10,392 nucleotides of DNA from an uncultured Clostridia bacterium (GCA_946563605.1 CAMNVW010000035.1:1-10392); one strand, 5' to 3'. Counted from the stretch's first letter, positions 1 through 7,083 are shown. Notes: generated by a model not told the origin, from the sequence alone. Translations and numbers: made by a program.

Positions 1-18
1 TCACACCTCACTAATTAA

Positions 19-50
19 GAAATCGTACTTAGATATGATAGTACGATTTC
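19..50. repeat. Perfect 11-bp inverted repeat with 10-base spacer
   Basis: GAAATCGTACT at 19-29 is matched by its exact reverse complement AGTACGATTTC at 40-50, leaving a 10-base AT-rich spacer. No T-run follows either arm, so it is a poor intrinsic terminator. It could be an operator or a 3' stem-loop for a gene beyond the left edge. It lies past the terminator of the signalling operon, so it probably belongs to the neighbouring transcription unit. Confidence 0.55.
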
Positions 51-81
51 GAACTATTAACAATAGGAATGATAAAATTAT

Positions 82-122
82 AAAAAAATGCCGTCCACAG
101 GATTTCTCCTGTGAGCGGCATT
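82..122 (-). terminator. Rho-independent terminator of the signalling operon
   Basis: Read on the minus strand, AATGCCG (116-122) and CACAGGA (107-113) pair with their complements at 87-93 and 96-102, around a 4-base loop and one 2x2 internal mismatch. The hairpin is followed at once by seven T (82-88 on the minus strand). It lies about 70 bases past the kinase stop codon and closes the operon. A second small hairpin (GATGC, loop TTTC, GCATC, 172-185) lies just after the kinase stop. Confidence 0.85.
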
Positions 123-194
123 ATCATCGGTCAGCGTATTCAATATCTGACACAAGTAATTACAATGCAGAGATGCGAAAGCATCGGAAATACT

Positions 195-2762
195 TTACTT
201 TACGTATTGTTCCAACAATTTTGTGATTGCTGCGATGTCGATCGGCTTTGCGATATGAGCGTTCATACCACACGCCAGACAATGCTGTACATCCTCAGAA
301 AAAGCATCCGCACTCATGGCAATGATCGGAACCGATAAAGCATCAGGATGATTGGATTTACGGATTGCCTGCGTAGCCTCATACCCTGTCATATGCGGCA
401 TACGAATATCCATCAGGATTGCATCGTAATATCCTGCCGGTGAATTTACAAACTTGTCAAGACAGATCTGACCATCTTCAGCCCATTCTAATTCCAGACC
501 CAGGTCGGACAGCAATTCACTTGCAATCTCCCAGTTCAGCTCATTATCCTCGGCAATCAAGACGCGGCATCCTGATAGTTCCATCGCCTGCTCCTGCGTT
601 TGAACTTGGGATTCTTCCATTCCCATGTATTTGCGCAGGTTATAAAACAGAGTGGATCTGAACAACGGCTTGGAAATGAAACCATTGATGCCCGCCTCCC
701 GTGCTTCTGTTTCAAAATCGCTCCAATCATATGCTGAGATCAGCAGAATCGGAACTCTTTCTCCTAAATACTCGCGAAGTTTTTTTGCAACCTGGATTCC
801 ATTCATTCCGGGCAGTTTCCAATCCAACAGAATGATCTGGTAATCCTCTCTTTTTTTATGACGCTGGATTGCCAGTTCGATCGCCTGCTCTCCGCTCAGT
901 GTCCACTCTGCGTTTATTCCGAATGTTTTTAACGTTTTTATTGTGGATTTACACAAAAATTCGTCATCATCAACGACCAGCATATTCCAAGCTGGGAGAG
1001 ACATATTCACTTCGATGGCAGGGGCTTTCTTAAAGTCGAACGTAAGATGGAATTGGGTGCCTTTGTTCAGTTCGCTTTGCACCTCAATGATACCCTGCAT
1101 AGCGTCCACAATGTACTTTGTAATCGTCATTCCCAAACCGGTTCCTTGGATTTTTTGAACTCGGGCGATATCAGCACGACTGTAGGATTCGTATATTTTT
1201 TCCAAAAATTCCGGCGTCATACCGATTCCATTGTCCTTAACCGTAATTTGGATTTGCACATAATCTTCTCCTTTTGGAGATTCATCTTCAAAAAGAGCTA
1301 ATTGTATCGTGCCTTCCTCCGGTGTATATTTTGTCGCATTGGACAAAATATTCAGTAAAACCTGATTCAGCCGCACGCCATCGCACCATACATTCTCTGT
1401 TGTGACATTTTGAATATGCACGTCAAAATTTTGTTTTTTGGTATTGATCTGCGGCTGCATAATGCTGACAATTCCATCAAACAGATCTTTTAAAGAAGTA
1501 TTCTCTTCTGTCAAAGTCATTTTACCGCTTTCAATTTTAGACATATCCAAAATATCATTGATAAGTCCCAGAAGCTGCTTACTTGACAGCGCGATTTTTC
1601 TCAGGCAGCTCTTTACCTGTTCCAAATCATTGATGCGGGCTATTGCAATCGCAGTCATACCTACAATTGCATTCATAGGCGTTCTGATATCATGGCTCAT
1701 ATTCGCTAAAAATTCACTCTTGGCTCTGCTTGCCTCAGCCGCTTTCTGGCGGGATTTTTCCAGCTCCTTCACCTGCAAATTGGTCCTACGGAAATACCAG
1801 ATAAAAACCAACAACATAAGAACCAGAACAGACATACAGGACAACACGGTGGCTTTTGTACGCTGATCATTTAAGGTATTCAATATGTCGTTTAATTGAT
1901 TATAATGCATAATCGAGATCAGATTCCACTCGGAGTGGGAGAGGGGTGTGCTATAAAGTTTCTGTTCCACACCGTTCAACTTAATGATTGCATCATACGG
2001 CTGGTTATTCACCAAGGCATCGTCAAACGCTTCAGCAGAATATTCCGAGGCTGAATCATGTCTATATGAGCTAAGTAGCTCTGGTAATCGTTCAGAAGAA
2101 GTGTCAAACCCAATTTGGGGATTGTTGATAACAAAGCTGCCGTCATTTCTAATGATGCAAAAATACAGCATCTGCTCTTTATCTTCCAAATCAAGAAAAT
2201 CAGTGATATACTTCAGAGGAACCGCCGCTATCAGTCCGGTACTTTTTTCGCCATTCAGCATGGGATAATCAGCGTTAACACCGAACAACACCACTTGATT
2301 TCCGTTAGAATCAACACCTATAGCCACCCTTTGCTCCCCCTGAACCAATGCTTCTACAAAAGGCTCCGGGTTAATCGGCTGGATTGGCTGCCCATAAAGC
2401 GTTTCAAAATATCCATCAACAGAGCAGAGCGCTAAATAATTAAAATCTCTGACCTTCGCCCTGTAAACCAGCTCCTCATACAGTTTTTCTTGATCAGGAG
2501 CATCTGATGAGACAACAGAAACAAGTCCGTTCACCTGAGAAAAGCGCAATTTGATGACCGATTCAAAATGTCTGGAGATTTGCTCGCTCATCTCGGACAT
2601 ATAGATGCTTCCTATTTTATGAAACGCTTCATGGCTCTGGCGAGTCATATAAAAACCAAGCCAGCCGAAGGAAAAAATGCTGAAGATGATAATTCCAATG
2701 AAACTGTATTTTAGAAAATATGAAAAACGTATGTCGGAACTTTTTTTCTTATCACATTCCAT
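195..2762 (-). CDS. Membrane hybrid sensor histidine kinase with two receiver domains
   Basis: This 855-residue protein senses an extracellular cue and starts a phosphorelay. Visible domains: a transmembrane helix at about 14-39; an outside sensor region at about 40-304 that looks like a Cache/PAS-type fold (inferred from layout); a second helix at about 305-325; then, with no clear HAMP, a coiled coil leading to the HisKA box SHDIRTP with H357. The ATPase domain has N475 in the N box, DNGIG at 510-514 and GTGLGM at 540-545. Receiver 1 has D598-D600, phospho-acceptor D647 and K698. Receiver 2 has E738/D739, acceptor D785 and K839. All catalytic residues appear intact. It carries no Hpt domain; the gene just upstream supplies one. 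Start ATG has GAGGG about 10 bases upstream, inside the end of the Hpt gene, and the gap between the two genes is 5 bases. The ligand cannot be read from sequence. Confidence 0.95.
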   Translation of the reverse strand: MECDKKKSSDIRFSYFLKYSFIGIIIFSIFSFGWLGFYMTRQSHEAFHKIGSIYMSEMSEQISRHFESVIKLRFSQVNGLVSVVSSDAPDQEKLYEELVYRAKVRDFNYLALCSVDGYFETLYGQPIQPINPEPFVEALVQGEQRVAIGVDSNGNQVVLFGVNADYPMLNGEKSTGLIAAVPLKYITDFLDLEDKEQMLYFCIIRNDGSFVINNPQIGFDTSSERLPELLSSYRHDSASEYSAEAFDDALVNNQPYDAIIKLNGVEQKLYSTPLSHSEWNLISIMHYNQLNDILNTLNDQRTKATVLSCMSVLVLMLLVFIWYFRRTNLQVKELEKSRQKAAEASRAKSEFLANMSHDIRTPMNAIVGMTAIAIARINDLEQVKSCLRKIALSSKQLLGLINDILDMSKIESGKMTLTEENTSLKDLFDGIVSIMQPQINTKKQNFDVHIQNVTTENVWCDGVRLNQVLLNILSNATKYTPEEGTIQLALFEDESPKGEDYVQIQITVKDNGIGMTPEFLEKIYESYSRADIARVQKIQGTGLGMTITKYIVDAMQGIIEVQSELNKGTQFHLTFDFKKAPAIEVNMSLPAWNMLVVDDDEFLCKSTIKTLKTFGINAEWTLSGEQAIELAIQRHKKREDYQIILLDWKLPGMNGIQVAKKLREYLGERVPILLISAYDWSDFETEAREAGINGFISKPLFRSTLFYNLRKYMGMEESQVQTQEQAMELSGCRVLIAEDNELNWEIASELLSDLGLELEWAEDGQICLDKFVNSPAGYYDAILMDIRMPHMTGYEATQAIRKSNHPDALSVPIIAMSADAFSEDVQHCLACGMNAHIAKPIDIAAITKLLEQYVK

Positions 2763-2767
2763 TGCCG

Positions 2768-3130
2768 TTATCCCTCCATCGTTTCCTTATATTCCTCAAC
2801 CGCATGAATGACTTGATAATAGTCCTTTGACAGCTGCGGAGCCATCTCCATCGCTTTGTGATAATCATTTGCTTTGAGCGCAGCTGTGATCTGGCTGCTG
2901 CTTTCATACAATCTGGTAAAGGCAAGATTTTGACAAATTCCTTTCAGTGTATGAACCGCTCTCAGTGCTTCGTCATAATTTTGATTGCTCATAGAGCTTT
3001 CAAACAGTTCCAAACTTTTGTCATCCAAAAATTTATACAAAAATTTTATAATCAGCTGTTCACGCGGCAATCTGCCCATTACTTCATCAAAATCACCGCC
3101 AAGCTTTACATAACACTCTTTGAGATTCAT
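2768..3130 (-). CDS. Stand-alone Hpt phosphotransfer protein
   Basis: This 120-residue protein is a histidine phosphotransfer domain. It carries HTLKG at 60-64, with H60 the expected phosphorylated histidine, in a mainly helical sequence of normal length for a single Hpt four-helix bundle. In the family it shuttles phosphate between the receiver of a hybrid kinase and the receiver of an output regulator, in the cytoplasm. Here it lies between exactly those two partners. Its ATG overlaps the stop codon of the upstream GGDEF frame by one base (TAATG), so translational coupling is likely; AAAGGGG lies about 13 bases before the start. The 5-base gap to the kinase gene points to co-translation as well. 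Confidence 0.93.
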   Translation of the reverse strand: MNLKECYVKLGGDFDEVMGRLPREQLIIKFLYKFLDDKSLELFESSMSNQNYDEALRAVHTLKGICQNLAFTRLYESSSQITAALKANDYHKAMEMAPQLSKDYYQVIHAVEEYKETMEG

Positions 3131-3549
3131 TATTCCATTTCCCCTTTGTCACTTTTTTCTGCGTTGTTTTCGTCTTCATCCAAAAAACAAATCGTCACCC
3201 GGTTTTTTGCGATTTTTGACTGATACATCATGTTATCTGCAGCTTTAAAGAGTTCTGTTGTCTTTTCTATTCCATATGCTCCACCTATACTTACAGACAT
3301 ATGTAAGTCAGGATAACTGTCAAGCACCAGTGTTTCCACTGAACGTCTAACGCCGTCCAGTTTTACTTTCAATATATCCTTAGGCATACTATAAAATACG
3401 ATTACAAATTCATCTCCGCCATAGCGGATGACATTGTCCGTTTTTCGTACACAGGATAAAAGCGTCTGTGCAATACTTTGCAGCACTATGTCGCCAACAT
3501 CATGACCATAGTTGTCGTTAATATATTTAAAATTGTCTACATCTATCAC
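3130..3549 (-). CDS. Detached GGDEF (diguanylate cyclase) domain, 5'-truncated by an in-frame stop
   Basis: GGDEF domains make cyclic di-GMP from two GTP. The 139 residues readable from GTG at 3549 hold DVDNFKYIND (metal and GTP binding), the active-site loop GGDEF at 44-48, and the inhibitory I-site RKTD at 35-38, exactly five residues before GGDEF. The frame stays open upstream for 24 more codons (3550-3621), which encode LKNVYNTRYYNHCF and onward, the usual first helix of a GGDEF domain. It then meets the TAA that ends the HD-GYP gene. Starting at GTG would delete that first helix, and no good ribosome site precedes it, so the annotated start is doubtful. I read this as the C-terminal part of the upstream protein, cut off by a nonsense codon, made only through readthrough or reinitiation if at all. 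Confidence 0.75.
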   Translation of the reverse strand: MIDVDNFKYINDNYGHDVGDIVLQSIAQTLLSCVRKTDNVIRYGGDEFVIVFYSMPKDILKVKLDGVRRSVETLVLDSYPDLHMSVSIGGAYGIEKTTELFKAADNMMYQSKIAKNRVTICFLDEDENNAEKSDKGEME

Positions 3550-3621
3550 AGCAATCGCTTCAATATCTGGGGATTTTTGAAAACAATGGTTATAATAACG
3601 GGTGTTATAAACATTCTTTAA

Positions 3622-4800
3622 TTAATCAACATACAACAACTGCATATATCCCTGCTGGTTAATCTGCATATTCTGATTTTTATCATGAAAACATCTGTCA
3701 TAATCTATTGTATCCTTCACGTCTAGAACTTTTTTAATTTCACGCTCGCGTGTGGCATCAACCAACAAATCTTCAAGTATATCAGAAATTTCTTTCAGGC
3801 ACTGCAAAAGAAGCGGATTAAATACGCCGCATTTCCCTTCCAAAATCATTTCCAATGCTTCCTCGTGGGAATACGCTTTTTTGTAACACCGCTCGCTGGT
3901 TAAGGCGTCATACACATCAGCCAGTGCAACCACCTGGGCAGCAATTGGAATTTCCTCTCCCTTTAATCCATCCGGATAACCTTTGCCGTCATATCTTTCA
4001 TGATGCCACCGGCATATTTCAAAAGCGACTTTGACAAACGGTGAGTCAAACTGCTCAACTGGTAAATCTAGAAGTATCTTCGCACCAATTGCCGAGTGCG
4101 TTTTGATGATTTCAAATTCCTCTGGCGTCAGTCTGCCAGGTTTGTTCAGAATATCGCCTGAAATGGAAATCTTCCCAATATCATGCAGTGATGAAGCTGT
4201 GCATATTAAAGCAATATCAGATTTGGACATCGGATACCGGTCTGTATGCTGAAGCAGCTGCTTTAATAAATATTCCGTAATCATATTTACACGAAGCACG
4301 TGTGTGCCGCTTTCTCCATTACGAAACTCCACAATATGCGACAGAATTAAAATCATCAGTTTGTTATTTTTTTCCTGCTCATAAAATTGTTCTTCAATCG
4401 TCTTTTCCAAGTCACGCTGGCGCGCATACAAAAACATGGTGTTCTCAATTCGCCTGCGAACAATCGTTGCATCAAAGGGGCGGCTGATATAGTCAAAAGC
4501 CCCCAGATCGTACGCGCGTTTCATGTTTGCAGGAGAATCATCCGCAGAAATCATAATAACAGCTATTTTCTCATTCCAATGCTGTTTGTTTATGTAGGTT
4601 AATACACCAAATCCATCCATTTCAGGCATCATAATATCAAGAAGGATGAGACAAAACTCTGTTCTGCGCTCAGCGAGAATGTTTACGGCCTGCACACCGT
4701 TTTCAGCTTCTACAACATCATATTGATTTTCCAAAATGTCGATCAAAAGAGCACGATTCATTTCGGAGTCATCTACAATTAAGATTTTTTGTTTTCCCAC
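3622..4800 (-). CDS. Response regulator: receiver plus HD-GYP c-di-GMP phosphodiesterase
   Basis: This 392-residue regulator should break down cyclic di-GMP when phosphorylated. The receiver domain (about 4-120) has D10/D11, phospho-acceptor D55 in LLDIMMPEMDG and S85. The usual lysine is arginine (R107 in ISRPF), a variant I believe recurs in this regulator type. The HD-GYP domain (about 145-345) has H167, HD at 206-207, H235, HHE at 266-268, DGKGYP at 271-276 and DVYDA at 295-299, so its metal-binding and signature residues look complete. A short linker helix (about 345-392) then runs straight into a TAA where a GGDEF domain should start. Start GTG at 4800 is backed by GGAGG at 4811-4815, 10 bases upstream, and by a strong promoter. 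It is the first gene of the operon and the likely end receiver of the Hpt-kinase relay. Confidence 0.93.
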   Translation of the reverse strand: MGKQKILIVDDSEMNRALLIDILENQYDVVEAENGVQAVNILAERRTEFCLILLDIMMPEMDGFGVLTYINKQHWNEKIAVIMISADDSPANMKRAYDLGAFDYISRPFDATIVRRRIENTMFLYARQRDLEKTIEEQFYEQEKNNKLMILILSHIVEFRNGESGTHVLRVNMITEYLLKQLLQHTDRYPMSKSDIALICTASSLHDIGKISISGDILNKPGRLTPEEFEIIKTHSAIGAKILLDLPVEQFDSPFVKVAFEICRWHHERYDGKGYPDGLKGEEIPIAAQVVALADVYDALTSERCYKKAYSHEEALEMILEGKCGVFNPLLLQCLKEISDILEDLLVDATREREIKKVLDVKDTIDYDRCFHDKNQNMQINQQGYMQLLYVD

Positions 4801-4810
4801 AGTGCTTTAA

Positions 4811-4865
4811 CCTCCATCATCATTTTTATGGTTCTAATTATAAATGATATCCCGCATTTTATCAA
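4811..4865 (-). promoter_or_regulatory. Sigma-A-type promoter and ribosome site of the signalling operon
   Basis: On the minus strand TTGATA (4860-4865) is 17 bases from a perfect TATAAT (4837-4842). This places the transcript start near 4830, about 30 bases before the GTG at 4800. GGAGG at 4811-4815 is the ribosome site. The DNA upstream of the -35 is AT-rich, with the palindrome ATAAATTTAT near 4890. A small stem, CCAGC-AAG-GCTGG, lies at 4908-4920. Confidence 0.8.
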
Positions 4866-5059
4866 CAATCTTATTGGTCAGGTGTGCAAATAAATTTATA
4901 TTTTTTACCAGCAAGGCTGGCTTCTTTCATTTCTTGTTTTCTCCACGATACCTTTTAAAAAGCGCACCATGACGTTCTTCTCTGCTTGTCTCTTGTTTTC
5001 ATCACAAATGGCTCTCAAACTGTAAAAATGCGGTTTGATACTACTGCTCTGAAAATACA

Positions 5060-5108
5060 AAACCGCAGCCATTTCCATCCTGCACAGAGATGAAAATGGC
5101 TGCGGTTT
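5060..5108 (-). terminator. Strong 20-bp terminator hairpin, possibly bidirectional
   Basis: Arms at 5060-5079 and 5089-5108 (starting AAACCGCAGCC and ending GGCTGCGGTTT) pair over 20 positions around a 9-base loop. The only imperfect pair is a G-U wobble in the minus-strand RNA and a C-A mismatch in the plus-strand RNA, which suggests the minus strand is the working one. The minus-strand RNA then runs into UUUUGUAUUUU. It lies about 100 bases after the small membrane frame and about 430 after rlmD, so it likely ends one or both transcripts and shields the signalling promoter. Confidence 0.8.
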
Positions 5109-5208
5109 CTTTATGAGACGATAGCACGATTTATTGATTTTTCAAAAAGATTTTTTCTATATGTTTGCCATTTTGATGTTGGTTAAAATTTGCATCGGAT
5201 TCCAATTT

Positions 5209-5334
5209 TCAAATATGTTTATCTGCCCGGAAAATTATGCACACACCGATTCCCACAAGCCACAGAACTGCAAACAGAAACGCTGCGCCGCTTCCTTTCC
5301 CCGCGCCGATAGCTGCGCATTTCTTTAAAATCAT
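5209..5334 (-). CDS. Possible small single-span membrane protein, likely frameshifted
   Basis: A 41-codon frame from ATG at 5334 to TGA at 5209-5211 encodes a short basic start (MILKK), a glycine-rich stretch and one strong membrane helix (AAFLFAVLWLVGIGVCIIF, about 17-35), then RADKHI. It has no ribosome site of its own. A good one (AAGGAG, 5361-5366) lies 10 bases before another ATG at 5350 in a different frame, which starts MKNYINDFKE and then turns into a low-complexity basic sequence. Removing one A from the GAAATGC run joins the two frames into a plausible protein of about 46 residues with a normal start and the membrane helix. I do not recognise the family. Confidence 0.35.
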   Translation of the reverse strand: MILKKCAAIGAGKGSGAAFLFAVLWLVGIGVCIIFRADKHI

Positions 5335-5402
5335 TGATGTAATTTTTCATTTTGACTTTGCTCCTTTTGGCTGATAACTTTATCTACACGTTAAAAAGCA
5401 AA

Positions 5403-5455
5403 GCCGAAGGCGTCAATCGCTCCATGCTGTCCGCCTATTCAGCCTTGCATGGAGC
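5403..5455 (-). terminator. Palindrome with weak second stem and T-run, possible rlmD terminator or attenuator
   Basis: On the minus strand GCTCCATGC (5447-5455) and its exact complement (5419-5427) enclose 19 bases. A short GCC-TTC-GGC stem (5403-5411) follows, then TTTGCTTTTT. It lies 85-140 bases past the rlmD stop. It could end rlmD weakly or act on the small frame downstream. The long loop makes it an unusual terminator. Confidence 0.35.
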
Positions 5456-5476
5456 AGTTACAATGCAGAGTATCAT
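5435..5476 (-). CDS. Leader-like 13-codon open reading frame
   Basis: ATG at 5476 is preceded by a purine-rich ribosome site (AGGGGG ending 8 bases upstream) and opens MILCIVTAPCKAE before TAG at 5435-5437. The 3' half of the frame runs through the upstream arm of the palindrome at 5419-5455, so a translating ribosome would melt that stem, as in leader-peptide attenuation. No amino-acid codon is strongly repeated (two Cys codons). It may equally be chance inside a repeat element. Confidence 0.25.
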   Translation of the reverse strand: MILCIVTAPCKAE

Positions 5477-5539
5477 ACTTGTTTCCCCCTTCCATCATCT
5501 AAAATGCTTCAATGCTCATAATCGCCTTTTTGAGTTGAT

Positions 5540-7054
5540 TTATTCCTTGGAAAGCGAGACGATGCACTCAACGTGCGCTGTCTGCGGGAACATATCGACC
5601 GGCTGAATCTCTCTGATCTTATATCCCTTTGCCGTCAACATCTTTAAATCACGCTGCTGGGTCTGCGGATTGCAGGAAATATAAACGATCTTTTTCGGCT
5701 TCAGCTGGCACACCGACTGCAAAAATGCCTCGTCACTGCCGTTTCTCGGCGGGTCCATCAATACAACGTCGATTTTTTCCCCTTTCGCCGCCATTTCGGT
5801 CATGAACCGTCCTGCATCGTCGCAGAAAAAGCGCACATTCTTCGTCTCGTTGCGCTTGGCGTTTGCGATAGCGTCCTTGACTGCGTCTCGGTTGAGCTCC
5901 ACACCGATGACCTCTTTGGCTTTGTCGGCTGCAATCAGCGAAATCGTTCCGATGCCGCAGTAAGCGTCCAGCACACGCTCGCTGCCGCTGAGCGACGCCA
6001 TCTGCAACGCTCTTTGATACAGCACCTCAGTCTGCACAGGGTTGACCTGATAAAAGGACTTGGAGGAAATATGGAATGTCTTGCCGCACAGCGTATCCTC
6101 GATCCATCCTTTGCCGTACAGCACCCTTTCCTGGTCGCCAAGCACCATGCTGGTGTGGCGGTCGTTGCAGTTCATGACGATGGTTGTGATTTCAGGATGC
6201 TTCTGGCGCAGCAGGGAGACAAACTTGCTTCTAGCCGGAAAAATCATCGACGCTGTCACCAGCACCACCATGATCTGTCCGCTTTGAAAACCTTTGCGGA
6301 TCAGCACATGGCGCAGCAGACCGCTGTCGGTGTCTTCGTCATAAGGCAGCAGCTTGCACTCCTTCATAATCTGGCGGATGGAACGAACGATCTCGTCCGC
6401 CGTTTCATTTTGAATCGCGCAGCTGTCCACCGCTACCACGCGATGGCTGTTTTCCTCATAAATGCCCGCGATGATTTGTCTTTTGGCGTTGAGACTGAAT
6501 GTTGCATGGCTTTTGTTGCGGTATTTCCAAGGGTTCTGCATCCCCAAAATCTGGTAGAACTTTGCGCCGGCGTCGATATATTCGCGCATCAGCTTTTCTA
6601 CCGTTTCCTGTTTCCACATGAGCTGCCCGTCATAGGAAAGATGCTGCAAGCGGCATCCTCCGCACAGATGAAAGACCGGACATTTCGGGCTCACCCTGTC
6701 CGCAGAGGCTTTTTGCACACGAAGCAGCTTCGCGCGTATTTTTTTCTTGCCGGAGACTTCCACCGTCACCATCTCTTTTGGCAGAACGCCGTCCACACTG
6801 CATTTTTTCCCCTGCACACGGATGAGTCCGATGCCATCCTCATCCAAAGCAAAACATTCCGCCTGATACTCTCCTGCTTCGATTTTCGGCTCGTCATCCG
6901 CAAGCTCCCATCCGTCCCCAAACGGATGATTTTTTTTCGGCTTTTGTTTGCGCTGTTTTGGGTCTACCGCCAGATAAAACGGTTTCTTCGGTTGTGTATT
7001 CTCTCTTGCGTTTGGATTTTTGCGGTCTTTTTTTAACGGTTTCTTTTTTGCCAT
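5540..7054 (-). CDS. rlmD: 23S rRNA (uracil-C5)-methyltransferase, RlmD/RlmCD family
   Basis: This 504-residue SAM-dependent enzyme methylates carbon 5 of uracil in 23S rRNA (U1939 in the E. coli family member; Gram-positive RlmCD also does U747). After a Lys/Arg-rich tail (1-50) comes a TRAM-like domain (about 58-113). The 4Fe-4S cysteines are C125, C131, C134 and C212, in the CX5CX2C pattern. The methylase domain shows FYQVNP (Q336), DAYCGIGT at 363-370, DPPR at 434-437, the catalytic cysteine C461 in SCNP and base E496. I chose ATG at 7054 over ATG at 7069: GGGAG lies 8 bases before the former and nothing before the latter. The basic tail is an addition to the usual enzyme of about 450-460 residues. 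Which uracil it modifies cannot be settled by sequence alone. It is divergent from dpaA and not functionally tied to it. Confidence 0.93.
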   Translation of the reverse strand: MAKKKPLKKDRKNPNARENTQPKKPFYLAVDPKQRKQKPKKNHPFGDGWELADDEPKIEAGEYQAECFALDEDGIGLIRVQGKKCSVDGVLPKEMVTVEVSGKKKIRAKLLRVQKASADRVSPKCPVFHLCGGCRLQHLSYDGQLMWKQETVEKLMREYIDAGAKFYQILGMQNPWKYRNKSHATFSLNAKRQIIAGIYEENSHRVVAVDSCAIQNETADEIVRSIRQIMKECKLLPYDEDTDSGLLRHVLIRKGFQSGQIMVVLVTASMIFPARSKFVSLLRQKHPEITTIVMNCNDRHTSMVLGDQERVLYGKGWIEDTLCGKTFHISSKSFYQVNPVQTEVLYQRALQMASLSGSERVLDAYCGIGTISLIAADKAKEVIGVELNRDAVKDAIANAKRNETKNVRFFCDDAGRFMTEMAAKGEKIDVVLMDPPRNGSDEAFLQSVCQLKPKKIVYISCNPQTQQRDLKMLTAKGYKIREIQPVDMFPQTAHVECIVSLSKE

Positions 7055-7083
7055 CTTTTTTACTCCCATTTATCGTCTGTCAA

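Larger units (their letters stand above)
3130..4800 (-). pseudogene. Split gene: ancestral REC-HD-GYP-GGDEF protein interrupted by TAA at 3622-3624
   Basis: The frames at 3622-4800 and 3130-3621 are continuous apart from one TAA. The residues before it are YVD and those after it LKNVYN, which together match the D-x-L-T-x-x-x-N start of GGDEF domains with the stop in the x position. A full product would be 556 residues. Both parts keep their active-site motifs. Whether the gene is broken, read through, or shows a sequencing error cannot be told from one sequence. Confidence 0.75.
4866..5539. other. Intergenic region without a convincing full-size gene
   Basis: Between the signalling promoter and the end of rlmD I find no coding frame of normal size in either strand. 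The stretch 4920-5058 shows nothing I can name; its minus-strand frames are under 25 codons and have no ribosome site. The rest holds the terminator hairpin, the small membrane frame and the leader-like palindrome listed separately. The region may be a graveyard of small elements or may hold an unrecognised small RNA. Confidence 0.6.

Noticed and set aside
160..172. Thirteen-base sequence TTACAATGCAGAG found again at 5458-5470
   Set aside because: One shared 13-mer is about what chance gives in a window this size, and the flanks do not match.
1438..1866. Plus-strand frame of 142 codons opposite the histidine kinase
   Set aside because: It lies over the H box and N-terminal part of the kinase core on the other strand; hydrophobic content is just the complement of that sequence.
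3622..3624. Stop codon reassignment as the reason for the internal TAA
   Set aside because: The kinase, Hpt, rlmD, dpaA and dpaB all end in TAA at the expected place, so TAA works as a stop in this genome.
4908..4920. Small hairpin CCAGC-AAG-GCTGG
   Set aside because: A 5-bp stem without a clean T-run on either side is too weak to call a terminator or operator.
4866..5058. Possible c-di-GMP riboswitch in the signalling operon leader or nearby
   Set aside because: The expected 5' leader is only about 30 bases, and I find no GEMM-type conserved blocks in either strand of the intergenic region.
6014..7036. Plus-strand open frame of 340 codons opposite rlmD
   Set aside because: The opposite strand encodes a clear methyltransferase with all motifs. 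The plus-strand translation is His/Leu/Phe-rich with no domain, and no ribosome site supports it.
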